DNA of 64,000 nt from Paraburkholderia acidisoli (GCF_009789675.1 NZ_CP046913.1:1674001-1738000); one strand, 5' to 3'; counted from the first letter of the stretch, positions 38,592 through 48,095 are shown. Made by a program: numbers and translations. The notes: generated by a model from the sequence alone, not told the origin.

Positions 38592-39018
38592 ACATCGGTC
38601 GCCGCGCAATGCGACTGCTGCGCTGCAAAAAGCCGAAGGTGTATTCCAGAAAGATGCGCGTGTGCGCTCTTGCAAGCGCGCGCTTTACCGCCAGATAGAC
38701 CTCGAGCAGGCAAGCGACGGCCACGCCGATTTTGGCTTGATTGCCCTGCCAATGTGGCTTCGCAGACTGAAACCCTGCTTCCGGCGTGAGTACTATCGGC
38801 TCCGGCAGTGCATAGGGATTTAAGCTACACTGGCGGCGGCTATCCGTTGATCGGTGCCTGCAACGCCTGCTGGCAAGGCGTTCTGGCAGGCTACTACGGC
38901 CGGTCAGGGTTGGATCCTGAAGGGTCTTGCCGTTCTGGCGGTCCCGGATGGGTTTTCAGTTTTGGTGTATCGTGGCGAGCAATTCAGTCAGCCTCGAATC
39001 GAAAGAGGTATTCATACA
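38592..39018. other. Intergenic region upstream of trxA
   Basis: About 430 bases. A weak inverted repeat (AACGCC/GGCGTT near 38862-38882) is present. An open frame runs in phase into trxA from 38854, but it has no ribosome binding site and encodes nothing thioredoxin-like, so I treat it as leader. Confidence 0.4.
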
Positions 39019-39345
39019 ATGAGCGAACAAATCAAGCATATCAGCGACGCATCGTTCGAACAGGACGTCGTGAAATCCGACAAGCCCGTGCTGCTGGACT
39101 TCTGGGCCGAGTGGTGCGGTCCCTGCAAAATGATCGCGCCGATTCTCGATGAAGTCGCGAAGGACTACGGCGACCGCCTGCAGATCGCCAAGATCAATGT
39201 CGACGAACACCAGTCGACGCCGGTGAAGTTCGGCGTGCGCGGCATCCCCACGCTGATCCTCTTCAAGAACGGCGCCGTCGCGGCGCAAAAGGTCGGCGCG
39301 CTTTCGAAGTCGCAGCTCACCGCGTTCCTGGACAGCCACCTGTAA
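39019..39345 (+). CDS. trxA: Thioredoxin TrxA
   Basis: A 108-residue cytoplasmic thioredoxin that reduces protein disulfides with electrons from thioredoxin reductase. The active site is WCGPC (residues 32-36) in [12 protein letters not shown], and the cis-proline motif is GIPTLILF. The start at 39019 is preceded by AGAGG and gives the normal length. As in many beta-proteobacteria it lies immediately before rho. Confidence 0.96.
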   Translation: MSEQIKHISDASFEQDVVKSDKPVLLDFWAEWCGPCKMIAPILDEVAKDYGDRLQIAKINVDEHQSTPVKFGVRGIPTLILFKNGAVAAQKVGALSKSQLTAFLDSHL

Positions 39346-39743
39346 TTCCCCTCGCGCGGTTCGCCGGGCCTCGCCTCGCCAACCGCGCCGCGCCTCGGCC
39401 GGCAAGGCATTGCGCCGGCTTTGAGCGCACTCGGTTGTCCCTGAAGTGCGTGTTGTCATGCGACAACACGCACCGATAAAAACACGTTCTGACAAGCCGC
39501 TGCGCTAGACTGACGGCTTCTGGCGTGTGCTATGCTAGAATTCATAAAGCGTCTACCCGGCGCCACTAAAAAGTTTCGCGCTAGTTTCTAGCAAATTCAG
39601 GCGAAGTTTCAAGCCAGAAAGCCCCGAGCCAGGCATCGCTACACGCAGCTCCCGGCAAAGTTTCACGCAAAAAATTCTTGAGCGGTTCCGCTCGCTTCTT
39701 TTCCCCCTCTTTTCGTCGCACTCCTCCCCGACGGGTTCTCCGT
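39346..39743. other. Intergenic region between trxA and rho
   Basis: About 400 bases forming the rho promoter and leader. A TATGCT/TAGAAT pair near 39531-39541 is a candidate -10. The leader from there to the rho ATG is about 200 bases, long enough for autogenous Rho-dependent attenuation, which is known for rho in E. coli. I see no gene. Confidence 0.45.
39446..39473. other. Perfect 12-bp hairpin between trxA and rho
   Basis: GTGCGTGTTGTC (39446-39457) pairs fully with 39462-39473 around an ATGC loop. There is no T-tract after it on the plus strand, so it is not a standard intrinsic terminator. It could be a transcript 3'-end stabiliser, a processing site or a protein-binding dyad. Confidence 0.65.
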
Positions 39744-41006
39744 ATGCATCTTTCCGAGCTCAAGTCTCTGCACGTGTCTGAATTGATCGAGATGGCCAAT
39801 GGCCTCGAGATCGAAAATGCGAACCGCCTGCGCAAGCAGGAACTGATGTTCGCGATTCTCAAAAAGCGCGCCAAGACGGGCGAAACGATTTTCGGCGACG
39901 GCACGCTCGAAGTGCTGCCGGACGGCTTCGGCTTCCTGCGCTCGCCTGAAACCTCGTACCTCGCCAGCACGGACGATATCTACATCAGCCCGTCGCAGAT
40001 TCGCCGTTTCAATCTGCACACCGGCGACACGATCGAAGGCGAAGTGCGCACGCCGAAGGACGGCGAACGCTATTTCGCGCTCGTGAAGGTGGACAAGGTC
40101 AACGGCCAGCCGCCCGAGGCCTCGAAGCACAAGATCATGTTCGAGAATCTCACGCCGCTGCACCCGAACAAGGTGCTGCTGCTCGAGCGTGAGATGCGCG
40201 GCGAAGAAAACGTCACGGGCCGCATCATCGACATGATCGCGCCCATCGGCAAGGGTCAGCGCGGCCTGCTGGTCGCCTCGCCCAAGTCGGGTAAGACGGT
40301 CATGCTTCAGCACATCGCGCACGCGATCAAGCAGAACCACCCCGACGTGGTGCTGTTCGTGCTGCTGATCGACGAACGCCCGGAAGAAGTGACGGAAATG
40401 CAGCGTTCGGTCGCGGGCGAAGTGATCGCCTCGACCTTCGACGAACCGGCCGCGCGTCACGTGCAGGTCGCCGAAATGGTGATCGAAAAGGCCAAGCGTC
40501 TCGTCGAAATGAAGCACGACGTGGTGATTCTGCTCGACTCCATCACGCGTCTCGCGCGCGCCTACAACACGGTCGTGCCGGCATCGGGCAAGGTGCTCAC
40601 GGGCGGTGTGGACGCCAACGCGCTCCAGCGTCCGAAGCGCTTCTTCGGCGCGGCACGTAACATCGAAGAAGGCGGCTCGCTCACGATCATCGGCACCGCA
40701 CTGATCGAAACCGGCAGCCGCATGGACGACGTGATCTACGAAGAGTTCAAGGGCACGGGCAACATGGAAGTGCACCTCGAGCGCCGTCTCGCCGAAAAGC
40801 GCGTCTATCCGTCGATCAACCTGAACAAGTCGGGCACGCGCCGCGAAGAACTGCTGATCAAGCCGGACATCCTCCAGAAGATCTGGGTGCTGCGCAAGTT
40901 CATCCACGACATGGACGAAGTCGAAGCCATGGAATTCCTGCTCGACAAGATCCGCCAGACGAAGAACAACTCCGAGTTCTTCGACATGATGCGTCGCGGC
41001 GGCTAA
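39744..41006 (+). CDS. rho: Transcription termination factor Rho
   Basis: Rho is the hexameric RNA-dependent helicase-ATPase that ends transcription at unstructured C-rich sites. The 420-residue protein has the N-terminal helical and cold-shock-like RNA-binding domain ([17 protein letters not shown]), Walker A SPKSGKT (about residues 179-185), Walker [14 protein letters not shown] and the Q-loop/R-loop region [22 protein letters not shown] (in part). Length and sequence are canonical. The ATG at 39744 matches the family start. Confidence 0.97.
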   Translation: MHLSELKSLHVSELIEMANGLEIENANRLRKQELMFAILKKRAKTGETIFGDGTLEVLPDGFGFLRSPETSYLASTDDIYISPSQIRRFNLHTGDTIEGEVRTPKDGERYFALVKVDKVNGQPPEASKHKIMFENLTPLHPNKVLLLEREMRGEENVTGRIIDMIAPIGKGQRGLLVASPKSGKTVMLQHIAHAIKQNHPDVVLFVLLIDERPEEVTEMQRSVAGEVIASTFDEPAARHVQVAEMVIEKAKRLVEMKHDVVILLDSITRLARAYNTVVPASGKVLTGGVDANALQRPKRFFGAARNIEEGGSLTIIGTALIETGSRMDDVIYEEFKGTGNMEVHLERRLAEKRVYPSINLNKSGTRREELLIKPDILQKIWVLRKFIHDMDEVEAMEFLLDKIRQTKNNSEFFDMMRRGG

Positions 41007-41028
41007 ACGCCCCCGTTGATGCCCATCG

Positions 41029-41055
41029 AAACGCCCGCCTTCGCGGGCGTTTTTC
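41029..41055 (+). terminator. Intrinsic terminator after rho
   Basis: AAACGCCCGC pairs with GCGGGCGTTT around a short CTTC loop, followed by a T-run. Confidence 0.85.
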
Positions 41056-41102
41056 ATTTTCGGCACGAAATCATTGCGGGTTTCAACGCCGCTTCAACCT
41101 GT

Positions 41103-41118
41103 ACGTGAACGTTCACGT
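41103..41118. promoter_or_regulatory. Perfect 16-bp palindrome upstream of the MerR gene
   Basis: ACGTGAACGTTCACGT is fully self-complementary and lies 5 bases before a -10-like TATACT (41124-41129). This is the spacer position used by MerR-family activators. The ACGT half-sites resemble those described for the LiuR group of MerR regulators. It probably serves autoregulation of the downstream gene. Confidence 0.65.
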
Positions 41119-41171
41119 TGATCTATACTTCGCGACATTCCCTACCGCCGAAAGCGGCAACAGAGTTCGCG

Positions 41172-41741
41172 ATGCCGAAAGATGCCCCCACGCTGCTGAC
41201 CGTGCGTGACGCCGCCGAGCGCCTCGGCGTCACGCCGCGCACGCTCAAGTACTACGAGGAACGCGGCCTCGTGCAACCGTCGCGCAGCGAAGGCCGCTAC
41301 CGGCTTTACGACGCAAACGATCTCGAACAGTTTTCGCGCATCCTGCGGCTGCGCGCGTTGGGTTTCTCGCTGCATGGCATTACCGAAATGCTCAAGCGGC
41401 CGCTCGAACAGCTCGGCGACGGACGGCGGCGTTACTCGCAAGATTCGTTGCAGCAGATCGCCGACGCACTCGCGCAACAGGTCGACACACTCGACGCGCG
41501 CATCGCCGCCGTGCGCCGCGAATTGAAAGAAGCGCAGAGCGTGCGCGCCGAACTGTCCGAGGACCTCGATTACCTGCGCCGCCGTCTGGCCGGCGAGCCT
41601 TCGGATCAGTTGATCGAGCAGCGTCTCGCGGCCACGCGGCAGCGACGGAGCAAGGCGGCGAAAGCCCCTGCCCAGCCGTCCGCACGCGGCGACGAGAACG
41701 ACAGCGACAGCGACAACGACAACGACAACGGCACCGCATGA
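41172..41741 (+). CDS. MerR family transcriptional regulator
   Basis: A 189-residue regulator with the MerR winged HTH at the N-terminus (TVRDAAERLGVTPRTLKYYEERG, in part) and the GRYRLYDANDLEQFSRI wing. A long dimerisation coiled coil follows (residues about 85-150, rich in Leu/Glu/Arg). There are no cysteines, so it does not sense metal through Cys ligands. The C-terminus is a low-complexity Asp/Asn/Ser tail. Its stop overlaps the start of the MFS transporter gene as ATGA, so it most likely controls that transporter. The ligand is unknown. Confidence 0.88.
   Translation: MPKDAPTLLTVRDAAERLGVTPRTLKYYEERGLVQPSRSEGRYRLYDANDLEQFSRILRLRALGFSLHGITEMLKRPLEQLGDGRRRYSQDSLQQIADALAQQVDTLDARIAAVRRELKEAQSVRAELSEDLDYLRRRLAGEPSDQLIEQRLAATRQRRSKAAKAPAQPSARGDENDSDSDNDNDNGTA
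41700..41729 (+). repeat. Hexanucleotide repeat at the 3' end of the MerR gene
   Basis: Five 6-bp units, two GACAGC then three GACAAC, encode the DSDSDNDNDN tail and end 9 bases before the start codon of the overlapping transporter gene. Confidence 0.8.
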
Positions 41742-43291
41742 GCACGCTGCCGCGCGAGCCGATCTTCAGCACCGCGCGCCTGCGTGGCGACTTTTTCCCG
41801 TGGGTGCTGGCGCTCGCGACCGGCCTCGACTACTACGACAACACGATGTTCTCGTTCTTCACGAGCTACATCGCGGGCGGCATCAACGCGTCGCCGGACG
41901 AACTCGTGTGGTCGTCGAGCGCCTACGCCGTATGCGCCGTGCTCGGCATTCTCCAGCAGCAATGGTGGGTCGAACGCGTGGGCTACCGGCGCTACGTGGG
42001 CGCCTCGCTGCTGCTCTACGCCGCGGGCGCGATCGCGGCCACGCTGTGCGAGTCGTCGATCGAACTCGCGTTCGCGCGCGGCTTCCAGGGCTATTTCATC
42101 GGCCCCATGATGGGCACCTGCCGCATTCTGATCCAGATCAGCTTCACGCCGCAGCAACGCCCGGTGGCCACACGCGCGTTCCTGATTCTCATCGTGCTGT
42201 CGAGCGCGCTCGCGCCGCTCATGGGCGGCTGGCTGATCGCGCATTTCGACTGGCGCGCGCTGTTCGCGTTTTGCGCGCCCGCGGGTGTGATCTGCGCGGT
42301 GCTCGCCCTGCTGGCGCTGCCCAACTCGGGCAGCGTGCTGCCCGAGGAACGCGGCGATACGCACTTCTGGCCCTACGTGATCTTCGCGTGCGCGCAAGGG
42401 GCTCTGCAGGTCGCCATGCAGCAGGTGCGCTTCGAACGCTTCACCACGTCGCCGCTGATCATCGTGCTGACACTGGCCGGCCTCCTCGCGCTCGGCTGGT
42501 TCGGCTGGCAGCAATGGCATCATCCGAAGCCGCTCATGCGGCTGCACGCGCTGCGCGAAAAATCGTTTCGCGTGGGCCTGCTGCTCTACATGGCCTATTA
42601 CTATCTGAGCACCGCGCTCAGCTATCTCGTCTCGCGGCTGCTCGAAGGCGGCTTCGACTATCCCGTCGACAATGCGGGGCGCCTGACCGGCATGACTTCG
42701 CTGATTTCCGCCGGCGCGCTGTTCTTCTATTTCCGTTACGCGAAGCGGATTACGCACAAGAAGTGGTTCATCGTGCCCGGCTTCGCACTCGCGGCCTTCA
42801 TCGCGTTCTGGATGACGCGTCTGTCCCCCGACGCCAGCGAGTCGTGGCTGATCGTGCCGCTGTTGCTGCGCGGCCTGTTGCTGCTGTTCATCGTGCTGCC
42901 GGTGGCCAATCTCACGTTCCGCATTTTCGCGATCGAGGAATTCACGCACGGTTATCGCTTGAAAAACATCGTGCGGCAGTTGACGATATCGTTCGCGACG
43001 GCCACGGTTATCATCGTCGAGCAACACCGCCTTGCCGTGCATCAGACGCGTCTCGTCGAATTCGTGAATCCGTTCAATCCGGTATTTCAGAATACCTTCG
43101 CGACGCTGACGCACGCGTTCGAGCTGCTGGGACGCTCGCCCGGCGAAGCGCACGGCCTCGCGCTCGCGCAACTGAGCCGCATGGTCGCGCAGCAAGCCAG
43201 CTTTCTGAGTTCGCTCGACGGCTTTTACTTCGTGATCGGCGTGGCCCTGTGCGGTGGCATATTCGCCGCGTGGCAAAAGCAGATCGACTGA
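41738..43291 (+). CDS. MFS transporter, DHA2-like
   Basis: A 517-residue inner-membrane major facilitator with about 14 predicted helices, which matches the DHA2 (EmrB-type) drug:proton antiporters. The segment between helices 2 and 3 (WWVERVGYRRYVGASLLLYA) resembles the conserved MFS loop. The gene is translationally coupled to the MerR regulator upstream, a common arrangement for inducible efflux pumps. No membrane fusion protein gene is adjacent. Substrate unknown. Confidence 0.88.
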   Translation: MSTLPREPIFSTARLRGDFFPWVLALATGLDYYDNTMFSFFTSYIAGGINASPDELVWSSSAYAVCAVLGILQQQWWVERVGYRRYVGASLLLYAAGAIAATLCESSIELAFARGFQGYFIGPMMGTCRILIQISFTPQQRPVATRAFLILIVLSSALAPLMGGWLIAHFDWRALFAFCAPAGVICAVLALLALPNSGSVLPEERGDTHFWPYVIFACAQGALQVAMQQVRFERFTTSPLIIVLTLAGLLALGWFGWQQWHHPKPLMRLHALREKSFRVGLLLYMAYYYLSTALSYLVSRLLEGGFDYPVDNAGRLTGMTSLISAGALFFYFRYAKRITHKKWFIVPGFALAAFIAFWMTRLSPDASESWLIVPLLLRGLLLLFIVLPVANLTFRIFAIEEFTHGYRLKNIVRQLTISFATATVIIVEQHRLAVHQTRLVEFVNPFNPVFQNTFATLTHAFELLGRSPGEAHGLALAQLSRMVAQQASFLSSLDGFYFVIGVALCGGIFAAWQKQID

Positions 43292-43320
43292 ACGTTCAAC
43301 TCCGACTCAACGCCGCACCG

Positions 43321-44157
43321 ATGCTTTCGAAACTCTCGCACTGGTTCGACGCGCGCCGCCGCGACAAGGCGCTGCGCGACTACGCCATCGACGATACGCT
43401 CTGGCAAGCCACGCTCGCTGGCCTGCCCTTTCTCGCGCACCTCGACGCCGCCGGTCTCGCGCGCCTGCGCGACCTCACGAGTTGCTTTCTCGCGCAGAAG
43501 GAATTTTCCACGGCGCACGAACTGGCATTGACCGACCGCATGAGCGTGGCGATCGCCGCGCAGGCGTGCCTGCCCGTGCTCAATCTCTCGCTCGACCTGT
43601 ACAAGGGCTGGGTGGGCGTGATCGTCTATCCCGGCGAATTCGTGATCCGCAAGACGGTGGAGGACGAGGACGGCGTCGTGCACGAAGTCGAACACGACGC
43701 GAGCGGCGAGGCATGGGAAGGCGGCCCGGTCATCCTCTCGTGGGAAGACGCGCAGATGACCGACGGCAGCGACGCCTACAACGTCGTGATTCACGAATTC
43801 GCGCACAAGATCGACATGCTCAACGGCGAAGCCGACGGTCATCCGCCCCTTTTTCGTCGATGGCACGCGCCGCTCGACGCCCAGACGTGGGCCGACGTGT
43901 TCGACAACGCCTACGACCAGTTTTGCGACAAGGTCGATGCGGTGCCGGAACGCCGCTGGGCGCGTTTCGAACGCGATTCGCTGATCGATCCCTATGCGAC
44001 CGATCATCCGTCCGAGTTCTTCGCCGTGTGCAGCGAGGCGCTGTTCGTCAAACCGCAGGCGTTCGAGGCCGAATATCCCGAGTTGTATCGCCTGCTCGCG
44101 CGCTATTACCGCCAGGACCCGGCACGTGTGGGCGCGCTCGACGGCCCGATGCCGTGA
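43321..44157 (+). CDS. mtfA: MtfA-type zinc-dependent peptidase
   Basis: A 278-residue cytoplasmic protein of the MtfA (DUF980) family. In E. coli MtfA binds the glucose repressor Mlc and acts as an aminopeptidase. The zinc motif HEFAHKID (HExxH) is followed by a downstream Glu-rich helix (HPSEFFAVCSEALF) that supplies the third ligand. It lies 29 bases after the MFS gene and may share its transcript. No Mlc homologue is in the window. Confidence 0.9.
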   Translation: MLSKLSHWFDARRRDKALRDYAIDDTLWQATLAGLPFLAHLDAAGLARLRDLTSCFLAQKEFSTAHELALTDRMSVAIAAQACLPVLNLSLDLYKGWVGVIVYPGEFVIRKTVEDEDGVVHEVEHDASGEAWEGGPVILSWEDAQMTDGSDAYNVVIHEFAHKIDMLNGEADGHPPLFRRWHAPLDAQTWADVFDNAYDQFCDKVDAVPERRWARFERDSLIDPYATDHPSEFFAVCSEALFVKPQAFEAEYPELYRLLARYYRQDPARVGALDGPMP

Positions 44158-44203
44158 CAACCTGCGCGCGACCGCCAAAAAATCGCCAACCGGCTGATTT
44201 TCT

Positions 44204-44209
44204 GGCATA
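44204..44209 (+). promoter_or_regulatory. Candidate extended -10 of the L31 gene
   Basis: CATAAT preceded by TGG, about 125 bases before the L31 start. The -35 (TCGCCA near 44181) is weak. Confidence 0.4.
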
Positions 44210-44334
44210 ATCGCCGTTTTTCGACCTTAGGCAAGTGGCTCGCGCCGTCGGATAAAAACGAGGAAAAAGCGCCTCAGGCTGCATTGGGCAGCGGAGGCTC
44301 GCGAGTTGGCTACCGTCAGATTCAAGGAAAGACC

Positions 44335-44598
44335 ATGAAAGAAGGCATTCACCCGAATTACCGCGAAGTGCTGTTCATCGACGTTTCGAACGACTTCCGT
44401 TTCGTGACCCGATCGACGATCCAGACGCGCGAAACCGCCGAATTCAACGGCAAGACCTACCCGCTCGCCAAGATCGAAGTTTCGTCGGAATCGCACCCGT
44501 TCTACACGGGCACGCAAAAGATCATGGACACGGCCGGCCGTGTCGAGAAGTTCAACAAGAAGTTCGGCGCACGCGCCTCGGGCAAGGCTGGCAAGTAA
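44335..44598 (+). CDS. rpmE2: 50S ribosomal protein L31 type B
   Basis: An 87-residue ribosomal protein of the large subunit. It opens [16 protein letters not shown] and contains [20 protein letters not shown], both typical of L31. It lacks the CxxC cysteines of the zinc-binding form, so it is the C-minus (type B) paralogue. In many bacteria type B replaces the zinc form under zinc limitation, but in some Burkholderiaceae it appears to be the only copy. AAGGAAAG precedes the ATG. Confidence 0.95.
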   Translation: MKEGIHPNYREVLFIDVSNDFRFVTRSTIQTRETAEFNGKTYPLAKIEVSSESHPFYTGTQKIMDTAGRVEKFNKKFGARASGKAGK

Positions 44599-44635
44599 GA
44601 CTTCGCCGCGCCGGCCACCAGGCCGGTCCCGCACA

Positions 44636-44663
44636 AAAAGGGCAGCGTACGCTGCCCTTTTTT
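44636..44663 (+). terminator. Intrinsic terminator after the L31 gene
   Basis: AAAAGGGCAGC pairs with GCTGCCCTTTT around a GTAC loop, followed by more T. Confidence 0.88.
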
Positions 44664-44869
44664 GTTGCGCGCGCCACGGTCGGCGGCCCGCGCCCGCGCC
44701 CCGCCGCACTACATCCTGGCGTAAGCCGACGATGAGTCATGTGACGCGCGCGAGGCGGCCCGGCTAAAATGGCGGATTGCGCCGCGCCTGCCCGTGCGGT
44801 GCCCCGGCACGCCACGTCGTCCCTCCGCCGCCAGGCCGCTGCCTCGCTTACCCGTTTCCCTCGTATTGC

Positions 44870-46624
44870 ATGAAGCCAGCCATTCGACTGACCGCCTCCG
44901 CCACCAGCGCCCTGCCGCGCTGGCTGCTGCTGACCATTTGTATCGTCTTCGCGGCGTTCGGCCTGTTCGGCCGCGACCCGTGGAAAAACGAGGACGCGGC
45001 GGGCTTCGGCGTGATGTGGACGATGGCCGGCGGCACGTCGCACGACTGGCTGCTGCCGAATCTCGTCGGCAAATACGTGACCGAGAACGGGCCGCTCGGC
45101 TACTGGCTCGGCGCGATCTGCATCCGCGTATTCGCGCCGTGGGTGGACGCGAGCAATGCCTCGCGCATCGCCACCGGCGTGCTGTTCTGTCTCGCCTGCG
45201 CGTTCGTCTGGTACAGCGCCTACCTGCTCGGCCGCCGCGCCGAGGTGCAGCCGTTCAAGTACGCGTTCGGCGGCGAACCGGAACCGCGCGACTACGGCCG
45301 CACGCTCGCCGACGGCGCCCTGCTGATCCTGCTCGCGTGCTTCGGCCTTGCCGAGCGCGGCCACGAAACCACGCCGCAGCTCATGCAGTTCGTCGGCATC
45401 GCCATGCTCGTGTACGGCCTCGTGCGCGCCATCGACAAACCGATCCAGGGCGCGCTCTGGTGGGGCCTCGCGCTCGGCGTCGTGATGCTCGCGGCCGGCC
45501 CGGTGCTGGTGGGCGCGCTGCTCGTGGGCACGCTCGCCATGCTCGCCGTCGCGCCCGAAACGCGCTCGCGCTGGCTGCTGGTGGCGGGCTTGCCCGTCGC
45601 GCTCGTGGTGTCGGCATCGTGGCCGATGATCGCGCTGCATCTCTACCCCGACGACGCCGTGTGGTTCCTCAACCAGTGGGCGCGCACCGACGTCAACGCG
45701 TTCGCGGGGCCGCCGGGCAACGTGCTGCGCTACGCCGCCAAGAATCTGCCGCTCTTCACGTGGCCCGCGTGGCCGCTCGCGATCTGGGCATGGGTGAGCT
45801 GGGCCGGCCTGCGCCGCAAACCGCATATCGCGATTCCGCTTTCCGTGATCGTGCCGCTGCTGATCCTCGTGATCGTGCAGAGCCACGAGACCAATCGTCT
45901 CTTCATGCTCGTGCTGCCCGCGCTCACCGTGCTCGCGACCTTCGCGCTGCCCACGCTCAAGCGCGGCGCGATCAACGCGATCGACTGGTTCGCGGTGCTG
46001 AGCTTCACGATCCTCGGCACGTTCGTGTGGCTCGTGTGGCTCGCGGGCATGACGGGTTTCCCGGCGCCGCTCGCGCGCAACCTCGCGCGTCTCGCGCCGG
46101 GCTTCGCGCCGCAGTTCAAGATTCTCTCGTTCGTGTGCGCCGTGGCCGTCACGCTCTGCTGGATGGCGCTCGTGCAATGGCGCGTGGCGCGGCATCCCAA
46201 GGTGCTGTGGCGCAGCGTCGTGCTATCGAGCGGCGGCACCACGCTGATGTGGGTGCTGCTGATGACGCTCTGGCTGCCGGTCGTGAACTACAGCCGGACT
46301 TACAAGGACGTCGCGCAGCAGATCGCCGCGCACCTGCCCGCCGACTACCAGTGCATCTCGCCGGTGCGCCTCGGCGACGCGCAGATCGCCACCTTCGCCT
46401 ACTTCGGCAAGATGCATTTCTCGTTCGACGAAGACTGCGACGTGATCCTGCGCCAGGACACCCAGGACTTCGGCGAGCCGAGTTCGATGTCGAACTTCGT
46501 CTGGAAGCTGGTCTGGGAAGGCCGCCGCGCGGCCGACCGCGACGAACGCTTCCGCCTCTACGTGCGCATCGACCGCCCGCAGCCGCCGATCAAGAAGCGC
46601 ACCTGGCGCAAGCGGCCCGACTGA
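44870..46624 (+). CDS. Membrane glycosyltransferase-like protein (ArnT/PMT type)
   Basis: A 584-residue integral membrane protein with about 12 hydrophobic helices and a C-terminal soluble part. The first loop, GRDPWKNEDAAGFGVMW, holds acidic residues in the position used by GT-C (ArnT/PMT-like) transferases as catalytic site, and GPLGYWLGA follows. Such enzymes move a sugar from a polyprenyl phosphate to lipid A, protein or glycan. The donor and acceptor are unknown. The stop is 7 bases before the MATE transporter start, so the two genes form an operon. Confidence 0.72.
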   Translation: MKPAIRLTASATSALPRWLLLTICIVFAAFGLFGRDPWKNEDAAGFGVMWTMAGGTSHDWLLPNLVGKYVTENGPLGYWLGAICIRVFAPWVDASNASRIATGVLFCLACAFVWYSAYLLGRRAEVQPFKYAFGGEPEPRDYGRTLADGALLILLACFGLAERGHETTPQLMQFVGIAMLVYGLVRAIDKPIQGALWWGLALGVVMLAAGPVLVGALLVGTLAMLAVAPETRSRWLLVAGLPVALVVSASWPMIALHLYPDDAVWFLNQWARTDVNAFAGPPGNVLRYAAKNLPLFTWPAWPLAIWAWVSWAGLRRKPHIAIPLSVIVPLLILVIVQSHETNRLFMLVLPALTVLATFALPTLKRGAINAIDWFAVLSFTILGTFVWLVWLAGMTGFPAPLARNLARLAPGFAPQFKILSFVCAVAVTLCWMALVQWRVARHPKVLWRSVVLSSGGTTLMWVLLMTLWLPVVNYSRTYKDVAQQIAAHLPADYQCISPVRLGDAQIATFAYFGKMHFSFDEDCDVILRQDTQDFGEPSSMSNFVWKLVWEGRRAADRDERFRLYVRIDRPQPPIKKRTWRKRPD

Positions 46625-46631
46625 GGTCACA

Positions 46632-48002
46632 TTGACACCCACCTTCCTCGGCGACGTCCGGCGCATCGCCGGCCTCGCGTGGCCCGTGCTGATCGGCCAG
46701 CTCGCGATCATCGCGTTCGGCGTGATCGATACGGCCATGGTCGGCCGCTACTCGGCGCTCGATCTCGCCGCGCTCGGCCTTGGGTCGTCGATCTACATTT
46801 CGGTCTACATCGGGCTCACCGGCATTCTCACCGCGTTGCAGCCCGTGGCCGCGCAACTCTACGGCGCGCAGAAGGACGCCGAAATCGGCCTCGAAGTGCG
46901 CCAGGCGTTCTGGCTCGCGCTCGTGCTGATGGTGGCTGGCGTGGCGATTCTCTACTTTCCGGGCCCGCTGCTCGATCTCGCCCATGCGCCCGAAGCGCTG
47001 CGCGAACGCACCATCGGCTATTTGCGCCTGCTTTCGTTCGGCTTGCCCGCGAGCCTCGCGTTCCGTATCTACAGCTCGCTCGCGAACGCCGTGGGACGGC
47101 CGCGGCTCGTGATGTTTCTGCAGGTGGCCGCGCTCGTCGTGAAGGTGCCGCTCAACCTGTGGCTGATCTTCGGCGGCCTGGGCGTGCCGGCGCTCGGCGG
47201 TCCGGGCTGCGCGCTCGCGAGCACGTCGATCAACTGGGCGCTCGCGCTCTGCGCCGTCGTCGCGCTCACGCGCGTCGAAGTGTTCGCGCCATTCGAAATC
47301 TTTAAACATTTCTGCTGGCCCGAATGGAGGCGCCAGGCCGAATTGCTCAAGCTCGGCATTCCGATGGGCCTCTCGTACCTGATCGAAGTGACGTCGTACA
47401 CGTTCATGGCGATCTTCATCGCGCGGCTCGGGACGACCACGCTCGCCGGGCACCAGATCGCCGGCAACCTGGGCGCCGTGCTCTACATGACGCCGCTCTC
47501 GATCGGCGTGGCCACCTCGACGCTGGTCGCGCAGGCCCTGGGCGGCAATCGTCCCGCCGAGGCGCGTACGCTCGCCCGCCACGGCGTGACGACGGCGGTG
47601 GCGATCGCATGCTGCTATGGCGCGATCGTGTTCGTGCTGCGGCCGCTCATCATCGGCGGCTATACGCCCGACCCCGCGGTGGCCGTGGCGGCGATGCCGC
47701 TCGTGGCGATCGTCACGCTCTATCACGTGTTCGACGCCTTGCAGATCACGACGGCGTTCGCGCTGCGCGCCTACAAGGTCGCCGTGGTGCCGACCGTGAT
47801 CTACGCGATCGCGCTCTGGGGCGTGGGCCTCGGCGGCGGCTACGCGCTCGGCTTCGACGTGACCGGCACACTGCCCGCGTGGGCCACCGGCGCACGCGGC
47901 TTCTGGATCGCCAATCTCACGAGCCTGATGCTCGCGGGCGCGGGCTTGATGGTGTATCTGTCGCGTGTGAGCACGCGGTATCTGCGAGACGCTTCTGCCT
48001 GA
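46632..48002 (+). CDS. MATE family efflux transporter
   Basis: A 456-residue inner-membrane exporter of the multidrug and toxin extrusion superfamily with about 12 helices in two homologous halves. Typical elements are AWPVLIGQLAIIAFGVIDTA near the N-terminus and the second-half start GIPMGLSYLIEVTSYTFMAI. The probable start is TTG at 46632, with GAGG just upstream. Substrate and coupling ion cannot be told. It follows the membrane glycosyltransferase gene by 7 bases. Confidence 0.9.
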   Translation: MTPTFLGDVRRIAGLAWPVLIGQLAIIAFGVIDTAMVGRYSALDLAALGLGSSIYISVYIGLTGILTALQPVAAQLYGAQKDAEIGLEVRQAFWLALVLMVAGVAILYFPGPLLDLAHAPEALRERTIGYLRLLSFGLPASLAFRIYSSLANAVGRPRLVMFLQVAALVVKVPLNLWLIFGGLGVPALGGPGCALASTSINWALALCAVVALTRVEVFAPFEIFKHFCWPEWRRQAELLKLGIPMGLSYLIEVTSYTFMAIFIARLGTTTLAGHQIAGNLGAVLYMTPLSIGVATSTLVAQALGGNRPAEARTLARHGVTTAVAIACCYGAIVFVLRPLIIGGYTPDPAVAVAAMPLVAIVTLYHVFDALQITTAFALRAYKVAVVPTVIYAIALWGVGLGGGYALGFDVTGTLPAWATGARGFWIANLTSLMLAGAGLMVYLSRVSTRYLRDASA

Positions 48003-48095
48003 TTCGCGAAACGCGCGCGAGCCTTTCACGGAGCGCGTCTGCAGCCTTCGTATGACGGAAACGCGCGGGCTGTTAGTTGCAATTTATCGACGCGA

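Noticed and set aside
38854..39018. An N-terminal extension of thioredoxin
   Set aside because: Thioredoxin has its normal length from 39019 with a ribosome binding site; the extra 55 residues have no signal-peptide or thioredoxin character.
41800..43320. Long plus-strand frame running into mtfA from within the MFS gene, suggesting a fusion or frameshift
   Set aside because: The upstream part is an alternative frame of the transporter gene; MtfA similarity begins exactly at the ATG at 43321.
44552..46195. Minus-strand frame of 547 codons opposite the membrane glycosyltransferase gene
   Set aside because: Dominated by Arg, Glu and His with no recognisable domain; a shadow of a high-GC gene.
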